Assembly: GCA_037127315.1 (NCBI GenBank)
Contig: JBBBDQ010000192.1
Span: 2,791,501 to 2,855,500, forward strand
Length of the DNA stretch: 64,000 nucleotides
Reading direction: 5' to 3'
Origin: Ascarosepion bandense
Taxonomy: Eukaryota; Mollusca; Cephalopoda; Sepiida; Sepiidae
Under the pieces are notes generated by a model. It saw only the letters and a program-made list of their open reading frames with translations. It was not told the DNA's origin and did no database searches. The translations under genes and the position numbers were made by a program. Shown here piece by piece: positions 14,101-26,200 of the stretch (the stretch's first letter is position 1; each line of letters begins with the position of its first letter).

Positions 14101-17100
14101 TTCCATGAATGAAAAATGAATTTGTTCTGTGATCTTGTTTTTGATTAACAAACTATCAACAAACTGTTTGTTAATCTTAAATGTCTCAAGCATTTTAAAA
14201 CTTACCAGTATTCTTATCTCTACTTGGACACGTCTTTTCTTACTGCTCAAAGAATACTATTAAATAGGCCAAGGTTTATTTTTCTGAGTTCTATTAACAA
14301 ATGCTTCAATCTCACAGGCACCAATCTCTAACCAAATGGAGTTTCTGAACTGGCTTATAATTTTTTCTTGTTTTTATCCTTTTCATTTTCTCTCTCTCTC
14401 TCACACATTAAGTGATAACATTTAAAACAAAAAAGAACAAGAATAAATCCTTGTTACTTTAAATTTTAAAGCACATACTCAGAAAGCAACCTTGAACTAG
14501 ACTCTGATTTTAAATCTGCTTAAGTTTCATTTGATAAGAATTAACCACTTAGAAGTGTTTGACAAGATATTTTGCCAAAATGGTGTCTGCAAAAATATTT
14601 CAGTCTTGAGTGATTACTAGCTTAATAAAACTCAGTTTGTAAAATCTTGTTTCTTTCTTAGTTTATCAGTAAATTTTTATTAAAAACATTTCACTTTTCA
14701 CTTCATTTGATCATTACACAAAACCATCTTAGTAAAGAATAGTTCTTGATTATGACACTGGTCTTACCAACTGCAGAAATTCAATATTGTCTTGATTTAC
14801 TCACATGATTAGCTTCTATTCTGATGCTTTCATTACAAGCAAGTTTTGTTATCTATAGATATTTGATGAATGATAAAGATTTAAATGTGTTGGGAAAAAA
14901 CAAAGCATAATGACAACTTATTTCCCAAATGCTTCAACTGTACTTGAAAAAGGTATTTAAACAATGTCAGTTGTGATAAGAGTGCTGTATGTTTTCTCTG
15001 TATGCCTGGTAGGTTATGCAAAAGTTTCTCTCATTTATATACTTGTGACTTTTAAGCAGTCAGGAAGCAACCGATCTCTGAATAAATATCAAATTGTAAA
15101 ATGTATGAATAATAAGCTATCTTTCTCATTTGGTTGCACTTGAATATGCCCTATAGCCTGGCTACCCTGTTTGTGGAAGTCATGGGTTTTATCTGCATGA
15201 TAATTGCATAAATCTACAGATTTTGCTAATTAAGCATCAGCTGACATTAGTCAGATTATCAGTGGCACTTCCTTCCTCACAGACATGGGTGCAGATTATC
15301 AATTTTTAACTTTGAAATGAATCTTTCAGTATTTTAACCACTTTATGATTTATGCTTTATTGAAGACCTATCTTTAAAACCAGATATAGATTTTTTTTCT
15401 CCCACAGATTTGTTAGAATTGATTGATTGATTGTTTTTCATGGCTTAACTGTTTATAGCTTATTTAAAGCTAAAACATATTTTAAATTGTAAGAATAGTT
15501 ATTCTTTTTTTCTAATCAATATTTCTTTTTAGAATAACAATGATTTTTCTAAATAAAAGTTCTATTTAACCTATAGTAAATGGATTTATACCTTTCTCAA
15601 AGTTATTTGCTTGTAAATGAATATAATGAAACTGACTGAAATTCTAACCCAACTCCCATCTAATTTCTCATTCTGACCTGCTATCCATTAAACCACCCAC
15701 ACATCCACAATTTTTAGGAATGCAAGCAAAATTCTTTAAATCAGATCAAGTTATTTTAGAAGTTAAAGCTTATTTGAATTACAAATGGTAGTCATATTTT
15801 TTCAACTGGTTTCTCAGTTCCTCTTTAGAAAAGCTAAAACCTCTGTTAAAATTATATTGACCTCATTACAGTCAATATAATTTTAACACAAAGGTTTTAC
15901 TAAACAGATTTTTTATGCTCCTATTTTGTGTGCGCATGTTAAAATATACACAAAGACATAGGAATTCAAAATATAAAAATATAAATTATTTTCATTTTTC
16001 AATTTTTGGTTTCCAAAAATTACAAAATAATTGAATAATCTATTTAGTTCCCTGCATTTTTATTTAAAAAAATAGTCCTCATATTCAAAATCAATGTTCT
16101 TACTATAGTTACTTTATACTTTTGTAAAAAAAAAAAATGTATTTTAATATTGCTTTTACAACAAGCCAATTTATTATGCATTCTGTCACTACTTAGAAAC
16201 AGTTACAAATTTCACATCAGAAAGAATACATATATAAATAATTGTATATTTAGGCAGCAATCCTTCTTTTATACAAGTTTCATTAAAAATGACTGACAGG
16301 GTGCTGTGGGTAAATTTTTTATTTCATTTTTCTTCTGTTCTTATTATTTGCTTTTTTCAGGATGTACCTTATGTAGAAACTGTCCAAATGTTTTATGTCA
16401 TAACGAAATATATGACTCCAGTCAACAAAAACAAGAAAATTATCTACTATAAAAAAAATTTTAAAAGTGCTAACATAATTCTCAACAATAATAATTCACC
16501 TGTAAAATCCAAATTACAAAGAACCATTATTATTATTATTTACAAGTTCACATGGCCTTTAAGGAACTGTGTTCCTGATTAATTCAAATTCGTAAATAAT
16601 TATATTGAGTATACTACAACATGCCTAACAAGACTACTCGCGTTACATCTCTCTGACTATTGTTCAATTAAGGTCTCATTTAAATACACATGGAGAATTA
16701 CAAAAATCTACTTGAAACATACTCATTGATAATACAAATACAATAGCTACACCCGCATGTCAAAAAAGGCTAAAAATTAAAGCATTACTGATAAAAATAG
16801 AAAAAGTCAACACTCAATAACATCAACTATAAACACAGCCACAATCTGCTGTTCGTGTTTGGGAAATAAAAATTCCAACAACTCTAGATACATACATATA
16901 TTCAGTTAAAAGTAAAAATAAAATCATCTTTGATAATAGCTAAAAGTGTCCGGACATACAGAACATTTGGACAATTTTAAAATCATCTATGCCCAGAAAA
17001 GAAAAAAATTATAAGAGCACATAAAAAAAAAATTAACCACCGTACCTTGTCAGTCATTTTTAATGAAACTTGTATACAGAGTGAAATGAATAAATTGTTT

Positions 17101-20100
17101 TCTAAATTATGCAAAAATGAAAATAACACTGACATCTCATTTTAACAGATATATTTACCAAAATTGCGCAAAAATATCTTGAAATACTAAAAAGTAAATT
17201 TATTCAATAAAATCCCCATTGGTTTCAACCATGGTCTCCAGACAACTTCAGAATCTCCAGCAACTCTTCTGGACAGTCTCCTTGTTCAATTAAGTTGGTG
17301 AATACTGTCATAATCCTTGCCTTCAGTTCATCTTTGTTATTAAAGAGTTTTGTCTGTCTCTTGCTCAACTGCATTTCACATATAATAATCAAGTGGGTGT
17401 AGTCTGAGGAGTTACGTGGCCAAATGTAAGGGGTGATGTGGTTGCAGGAATTATCTGACAGCCATGACTAGTTTCTCATGCTTGTGTGGCATGGTGCAGA
17501 ATCCTGTTACCAGACATCGGGTCTTCCAGCAGCCACCCTCATGAACCGGGGCAGTATTATCTCCTCAAGGCACAATGTTCGAGTGTGAGGCTCTGTAGGA
17601 AGATGAATGGAAACATAACATTGCCATCAGTAATGTTCACTGCAAACACCATGATGTTAACTAGATATATCATCCAATTTTTTCCAAATCATTTGTACAT
17701 TCCTCAGATTGACATCAAAACACTTCCTCAAATGTTCATATTAGAGCTTACAGTGTGAATGCCAAGCAGTACAGCATGCTATTTCAAAAATTTCTGAATT
17801 GTCATAATGCTCTTTTTCTCACAAATGGTACCCAACTGACTGTACTATAATGTGCAGTCAACAAAACCAAAAACAACATACATGCATGAAATTAAAAATA
17901 TATAATGGCGACAATTTACCCATCGCTCTCTGTATATATAGATGTAGATATGACTCCAAAGGCAAGGTTTAATCTTGATGAATATTTCCTCTAAAGATTC
18001 TGTTAAAATTGAGCTGTTCATCTTGTATTTCATTTAATACAGCTTATTTTTTACAAAATTTTCCTATAAGTTATATTGTTTACATGTATTTCCTGGTTAT
18101 TTTTTGTCTATAACTTTACCTTCTCTCTGCTTTTGTAGTGACATATTTGGAGAAAAAAAATAATAGCATTATAAATCTTTCTATAAATTACATCTTTAAA
18201 TTATCTGAAACTGTGATATTTGTAATTGGCATATTCACCTAATTCTTTTATGCATAACTGATTTCCATTGACTCTGATAAATTTTAAATAAAATTTGTTT
18301 CTGTTATAAAATCTTATTTCATGTTCCTCCCATTATTATTCATACAAACCTAGTTTTATAGTTTGTTTTTTTTCTAAATAAAAAAAATAAAAATTTTCAC
18401 AGCTGTTCTCAGCCTACATGAAGAAGTACTATTAGAGATTCCACCCAGAATATTTGTGATTGTCAACAATTTTTCATTTTCAACATTTTTCTAGTAAATA
18501 TTGATCCTGAGAAGGTCAAGAAGGAAATGTACCAAGCATTAAAAGAGCGACAGGAGGCCCTTAAAGAAGCCCTAAGAAAAAAAAATGAAGAATTCAAACA
18601 ACTTTGCATCCAAGAAGGGGTAAGTTTCACTTTTTAGCAGTATTTTTTCTTAGATCATATTCAGCATTTAACAAGAAAACTAAGTCTGTCTAAATTGTCC
18701 AAAATAATTTTTAAATATTTTAGAAAATTATTTCAGAGGTATTTCACTTAATTATTTTTTCTCTGTAAAAACATGCAAGTCATTATTACCTGTTAATTAC
18801 CTGTTAGTTTTCATAAATGAGGTTTTGGTCTTTGACATAATTTTGGGAAGTGGGTTGGACCAAGGACTTTCCAGCATCCCTTAGTTCCAATCTAATTAAA
18901 ATGTTCATTTCCACATATGAAACATATTGATATTTTTATTTGTTATCTGTATGGAAATCTAATAAGTCATGATTCAGTTTGTACAGCTCTCCTCTTTGCA
19001 TAACCCAATCCTTAAAGATGCACATATAGATGAGCTTATAAAGCATTTCTGATGTTGTAATGGCTGCAATACAGTGATAGTAAACCTGATTTTTGCCAAG
19101 TTCATGTGGCCTTAAGAAGCCATGCTTGGTTTAATCTATTACATACCCTGCAAGTTTAAAATTCACATACTGCATATATATATGCATGATGATTGATATG
19201 AAATAGCCAAAGATGGGATTTGTGAAAACCAGTTTAATGTTTTAAATTGTCTTATTTTCTTAACATTTTTCCTCTCTATGAGCATTTTCAAAAAAAAAAA
19301 TTAAAGAAAAGTCATTGGGTCAACACTGCTACTTAAAAACACTGAGGTTAAATTGAAAACAGTTATTTAAAAATATCTGTCAACAAATCAATGAGATTTA
19401 TACATAAGAAATGTTAAAATGTAAATATGATGATTTGATAAAGGTAAATAAATATTTACATGACGAGAAATACAATCAAGATACTTTTAAGCTACATCTT
19501 CCTAATTATTTCATATTTAATGAGAAACAGAAAGCTCATTGGATAAAAATTAGAAAATGAACAACATAAATAAACTTAATAAAATTAGACACTATACTAC
19601 CTGCCAAATTGAACTTAACATGAAATTTGTTTCTAGTTTTAAAGCAACAAGAGTTAATACAAAACAAAATAACAACCTAAAACCTGAAGTAGAAATTTAC
19701 ATTTTAGACTGTAATAGATATCATAAAAAATGCATAGATGAAACTTAAGGAATTTGAAGAAAAATTTATATTGAACACAAAGAGATTTTTCACAAAACAG
19801 TACACTCAATGCATCAGTTGTTCATTGTAATGACTCAGAACATAATTTCTATTTGAAAATTGTTTTACTTAAAGGAAAAAGTAATTTCCGAACGCAAAAA
19901 TTTATAGGAAGTTCAAATTTCTGAGTTTTTCATAGTAAACATTTTACCTAAATAAATATTATTTTGTTGCAATGTAGAACATTTAAAAACAACAGTGATA
20001 AAGACAAAATCATTAAGATTCTAAATTAAATCAGCTAAGCATTTGCTAGAAAATTTTTAAATTTAGCATCCATCACTGTCTCTTCTTGGTGCATTATTAT

Positions 20101-20149
20101 AGCCAATACTTTCGTTTATATTCTACCACCTTCCCCTCACCCACCTACA

Positions 20150-20218
<69 letters not shown>

Positions 20219-23200
20219 TGTCTGAAGTTCTTTTAAATGCATAAATTTTCTTTCCATTTTGTCATTCTATGACCCAACATTGTTTTGATGTATAGAAATT
20301 TATATCTCATTTTATCACAAGACCAAGGAAAATTATGCCAATAATAGCATAATTTTCAAAACAAAAAATAATAAACACTTACAGTCAAAAATATAATTTG
20401 GGATTTTTATTATTTAGGTGTTAAGGAAAATAGAGAATTTAATTTAAATATTTAACCAGAATTTATTTTAATATTCTTTAATTAATATTTTAACTAGAAA
20501 AGCTGATATAACAAAAGCCTACATTTTAATTGATTTAAATTATAACTGATATAATAATTTTTCTAGATACTTTATAATGAATAAATTTAACTATTTTGAC
20601 ATTTTTAGAATTGAAAAGATGGTTTGTATATTGTATATAGAAAAATAAATTTAATGTATCCCTGATTTTAATAGGTCTTTTTTGTGTTCATAGATACTTT
20701 TTTTTTTTTAATGCCATGCTGTTTCACCAATATAAATTTTATCCTACTATTTATCAGTATACTCTAGCAATAAGCCAATTTTCAATCATTCAAAAAGTAA
20801 TGGGTACCATTTCAAGTGTATGAAGAGACCATAAATGGGAATAGAAGAATTGAAGGCATATAACCTGGTTCAATGCACCATTATACTAATTTATGAAAAC
20901 CAGAGTAGGGAGATTGTTAACTTAATTGAAAGGTACTTTCCAAAAGAGCACATACTAAATAAGATATTTAACAGGAACTCAGTCAAATTGAGTTATAGTT
21001 GTACTGAAAACATGATTCAGTTCATAAAGTAATAAAATTACAAAATATTGTGCAGGACCAGCCCCACTCTTGCAAATCTAGACACAAACGCAATTGTTAC
21101 ATTGTGGGCAAGTGCCTAGAGAAAAATGTTCTATACCAAGTTACAGTAACTGACCTGATTTATGTACAAGCAACTGAATGTCCTTGAAAAGAGGGATTTT
21201 TTAAATGTAGGAAAACAGCACAACATTGTCTAAATATGTATGGGAACACAAAAATGAGTTAGATGAATTCCCTGTTATTGAGTAGAAGATTCTAAAGACA
21301 GCATATCCATTGCAAAGCAATGTCCAAATCATGTGGTTTGTTTGCAAAAAAAAAAATTTTTTTTATATTGTTATGTTCTCTGATTAGTAACATCTTTTCA
21401 ATAAAAGATCAGATCTCATTAATAAATGTAGACATATGAATAAAACTTTTCATTTTGTACCTTTTCACTTTTGAGAGTAAAAACCTAGTCCAAAACACTC
21501 TAATCAAATTTATTTTTCATATATGTTTTCTAGTTTTCCAGTTATGGACCTATGTAAATACAGTTAAATTTATATAAAGTCATCCCTTTATATCTGCTAA
21601 TTCAACTGTGGACAAAACTTGAATTGGCCTTACATTAGACACTAAATTAGATGCAGACAAATGAAGTAATGTGTAGACGTGCCCTGCTGTACTTTCAACG
21701 ATTTTACAGATTCTCAGTCTTTTTTCTTGTGCTTGTTTCTGAATTTGTTTTGTTTGTTCACTATTTGTATTGTGTGTACCTTTTATTTTTTTCTCTTTCC
21801 TGTCCCTTTTATTAAATGAATACTGAAACTCATCAAAATCAAATGATTAGTTGTTTTGGGGAGATTTATTTTAGCAATGTTGTTTGTTTTTTGTGTTTAC
21901 TTTTTTTGTGGAGGATGGTTAAATATAAGCTTAAATGTAATAAAGACAACAATAAAGAAAATATCTGGAACATTGAAAATATTTAATCTCAAAATTTGAA
22001 GAAAATAATGACTTTTTTAATATAAATTCATTTTTATTTACCTAACTTTTCTGATCACTTTGTTCATTTTTGACATGTTTCTTCTTTGATTATAATTTTT
22101 TTCTTTGAACACAACATTCACTTTCTAATCACTTGTTAAGCCAATATTTGATGAAATGGTTTATTTTTGTTACTTAACTAAAAGGAGCTTATTGGCCACC
22201 TTCCTAAGGATACTCCTCTGGCACCAGGTGAACAACCACCTACTATTCGACGACGGGTCAAAACTGCTTTCAGCCTCTCCTCAAAACTTGTTCCAAAAGA
22301 TGGAGAAGATGTAAGAAAAATAGTTTTGCTACCTTCAAACAGTTTTTAGCACTTGGATGAGATTTTTCCTATTTTCAGTAGCACTGAGAATAACAAAGAC
22401 TTTTCTTTGGTGAAATACTAGTATTTTACCAATCTTTAAATAAATTGAATATCAATTTACTCTTTACAATTATCATTTTATGACTTTGAAAAAAAGTTAA
22501 GGTGAAAATTAAATTTCTTAAATTTATTTCTGTCTTTTGAACCAAAGCTTTCAACTTGTATATTTTTGAGTTTTACTTTGAAAATTACAAAATCCAGTTA
22601 TTAATTGCAGTTTATTGGCAGTGTCAGGTTTTTTTCTTTTTTCCACATTATAGTCAGTGAGATACAATCAATTTCATTTAAAAGAATATAATTCACTTTT
22701 TCAAGTATTGAAACAAATTCTAAGAAGCTAGAAAATAATTATGTTATGGTTCTTGATGTTTTTTGTGAAACCAATTTCATCTTAATTTTTATCATAAGAT
22801 TACTATTTTCAATTCTTCAGATGGAAGACCAACTTGCTCGGCTTGATTTGGAGTATGATTTACAAAGTAAAATTACCAGTGCTGCTTACAAATTGGCCCA
22901 TGATCGATCAGTCAGTAAACAAGTTCGAAAACAGAGGAAACAGGTTTATCACAAAGCCCAAACAAAGGTGAGAAGTCTTGCAAGTTATGTTTTTAAATAT
23001 ATGAAAATTTTAAAAATAACTTGTACACAAAATTGTCTGAAATTGAGAGATTTGATACTTTCCTTCCTGGTGTCTACAGAATTGGCAGCTCTAGCACTGC
23101 ATTATCTTCATTTTTAATCTTCTTTTTTATTAAAATTATTTTCTCCATTTTTCAAACTTGTATTATGGAAATTCTGATTGATTCTTGTTATTTTTTATTT

Positions 23201-26200
23201 TAACTAATGAACTCCTCGGCACTGAACTTTGTGTTTATCTGCATACCTTTGTGTCATTGCCTGAAATAACCACACTCCTGTTCAAGTCACCATAGACTGT
23301 CCTCTCAAGGATAAAGGAGTGTTTTTGCTGTGGAGCTAAAGCAGATCAATCACACCTAGAGATGAAGTGAGTTCAGAGGAAGTGACACTTACTGGAAGGG
23401 ACAAAAAGTTCTTGAACTCTTTAGTGGGGATTGGAAATCACTCTTTGCGTTGGTATGAGCTTGTCAGTTTCTTTTCATAGAATAAATATGGACTTTTTTT
23501 TCCCTTATAAAAACAGAATCAATGAACATATTTAAACAGGCAAAATTATGAATTTTTAGAAATTGAATAGAAGCTCCTAAAGTGATGATAATTATTTTAC
23601 TAGTTGTTAAGTATATTTGATTGGATTGAAATACATACATTTAATTTTGAACAGATAAAGTAGTTATAGTGAAATGCATTCATTTAAAAAATAAATGACA
23701 CAATTAACTCTGCTAGTAAATTAAACAATCTTCTTCTCTCTAAAAAAGATAGGACTTTTGCCAGAAAAAAAGTTGATAAAAAAATAATCTCTTTAATATG
23801 ATTTTAAACTCATCCTAAACTACTCTGACTAGATTCCCATTTCTATCTTTTTCTTATATCTGCATTTTTGTAGAAAAGGGAATTTGTAGCTGGTTGTAAT
23901 GAAAAGTAAATTAGAAACAAAATAAATATTGTTTGATTTTTTTATGATGAAGCAATTTTATTGCCTACAAATTGTTTTATTTGAAAACATTCAATTGTTG
24001 AATGTTATGTTAAATATATGTAAAAAAATGAAATAAGCATCTCATTGTGTATCGCGTATGGTTTAAAAGGTCACAAGATAAGGATTGACTGTATTTATAA
24101 TACCGTTACTGTCAAGCTAGACAAACACTTCCTTGTCCTTTTTTAATGTTTGTCAAAAGTAAAATTAGGCTAATCATGGCAACTGTTTTCTCAGTTACAT
24201 AGATATTTTTATGTCTTTTACTAACCTGAATATCTATCAGCTCAGACTGATATTATTAAAGGCATGCACCAAAAATAATAAAGGTCACGGGATTCTGTAA
24301 GAGATATTAAATGTAATTGTATATTATTTTCTTTAGGAAGAAAAGGAAAAAAAAATCATACAAATCTAAATTATCGAAAACATTTTAGTCCATAATAAAA
24401 TACTTAAGTACTTTTCTTAAAAATGATTTACTTTAATAATGTGAAATTATTTTTTAATTTTTTCAAAATAAACTTTTATTTACAATACCTAAAATGAAAA
24501 CTAATCCATAGTGTTTTTAATTTTATCCTGCTACAAGGTCACAAATGTAGAGCATTCAGTAAGGATCAGTTTTCAGTCAAAACTCTATCCACTGTGAAAG
24601 TGATGGTTTGCAAAATGGATATGTATTCAAACAACCTTACTAAATGTATGTTTTTTTTTCCAGGCCTTCTTTTAAGAAAGACTGCTATTTAAACTCTCTT
24701 CTTAGAATAAGCCAAAAGATGCATTGGAGAGAAATAATTTCTTTTCATACCTTATTTTATGCATATTCATATGTAATTAATTTCTTGTTAGCTTATGTTC
24801 TAACAAATCCAACTTCTTGTAATTAGTTGAAAGGTTTTTGTCTATAGTAAATAAGCAGGCACACAAGAAAAAAAAAAAAGAAAGCTAAATTTTTGGTCTA
24901 ATTAGCTGAGTTAACAGTTCTTTACTGGTTTTTGACTGCTTTTCCCTTTACACTTTGCTATGTAATTTTGTCTAGTGACATTGTGGTATTTAATCAGTTT
25001 GATTCAGTTTATTATCAAATGTCACTTGAGAAATATGCAAATAAACACTGAAATGTTAATTGCATACATTTTCTTATTTATCAAATATTTATTACCAGCT
25101 CTCTCATCTCTCTTAATTCCTTCATTGGCCTTCATTTTACTCCTTATTAATTCAAACATTTTTTTTTTTCAGTTAAAAGACATGGAGAAAACACTGAATG
25201 AAATGAAGAAAAAAGCTGGTCATTCCACTCTCAAACCTTGCCCTGTTTATGAAGGTAAATTTGTTGTACTTTCTTTTTCTGTTTAATTACCTTTTTTAAC
25301 TTGTTTCATTCAATGTTTCCTCTCCAATTAACATGATAAAATATTTTATAGAAAGTGGGTTGTAGTTCTCTTTAAAACATACTTCGTTATTATATTAATA
25401 CTTACTTCAAAATTCTATTTTATATCCAAGCTTTTAACATTTCTGCTTAGAATTATTTTGATTCAACTGTGAAATCTGTTCTCAAATTTCATTTCTTGCT
25501 TGAGTTCATATTCTGTAAAACAAAACAAACACTGATGGAACAATAGCTTTTCTGGGATGATTTAAATGTTCATTTTATAGTTGGCAGTATTTAATTCAGA
25601 TGAACAAATGATTTTACAAGGATTCTCTTGCATATTTTCTCATGTTCATTGTCCCAAATCTCTTACAAGTTATTCATTTCATGTACATTTTACTAACAAA
25701 CTTACCAAAGGTTACAAAAAATATGTTTTCCAATTTTATATATAATCAATAAAATTCTTGCCTGAAAACTTAATTTTAGGAGAGAAATAATAGATATTCT
25801 TTTTAGTTTTCTCCAGTAAGAATAAGAACGAGCTTTGTAATTATCAAAGCTCAAGTTGATTTGTCAAATATTTCTCAATACCAGCCATTACTCAAAAAAA
25901 AAAATTCCTCCTGCTTAATCATTAATGTCTTATTGATTATCTCTCTCTCTTTCCTGATGTTTGCGGGTGGGAGATACAATTTGCTTAAAGGGATTGTGCA
26001 AAATACTTCTGCTCTAAAAAAAAAACAAAAAAAAAACAGCAGATTTGTTTAATATTTCTTGCTGTTTGTATATGGTTTTTCCATTATTGGTCACTACATT
26101 AAGCTTTCTTCTCAATCATAACTCTATTCACTTTGACTACTCTCCAGCCATCCTTGACTTTTACAGCCATTCAAGAAATTTATTCATTAAAAAAAAGATC

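Larger units (their letters stand above)
3734..18494 (+). other. FRMD4-like intron of 14.8 kb with dead transposons
   Basis: This intron lies between exons A and B. It contains a GC-richer old repeat at about 4570-5060, a C12 run at 5216-5227, a (TA)n tract, a mariner relic (about 9505-10690), a fold-back element (12847-13259), a SINE head (15641-15710), a hairpin (15837-15898), a TIR element (16270-17076) and a Tc1-like fragment (17095-17870). The rest, including 5300-9400 and 13300-15600, is AT-rich sequence in which I see no supported feature. Confidence 0.75.
18620..22184 (+). other. FRMD4-like intron B-C with Penelope-like fragments
   Basis: This intron carries two broken Penelope-like fragments (19557-19960 and 20830-21480) and a GT/TA microsatellite (20150-20213). 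The remainder is AT-rich without supported features. A segment near 18855-18890 resembles a repeat word also seen near 3300 and 47610. Confidence 0.6.

Noticed and set aside
17486..17758. A 90-codon plus-strand open frame
   Set aside because: It lies antisense within the Tc1-like relic and is explained by that element.
20150..20213. A CRISPR-like or satellite array
   Set aside because: It is a simple dinucleotide tract. No spaced direct repeats of CRISPR type occur anywhere in the window.
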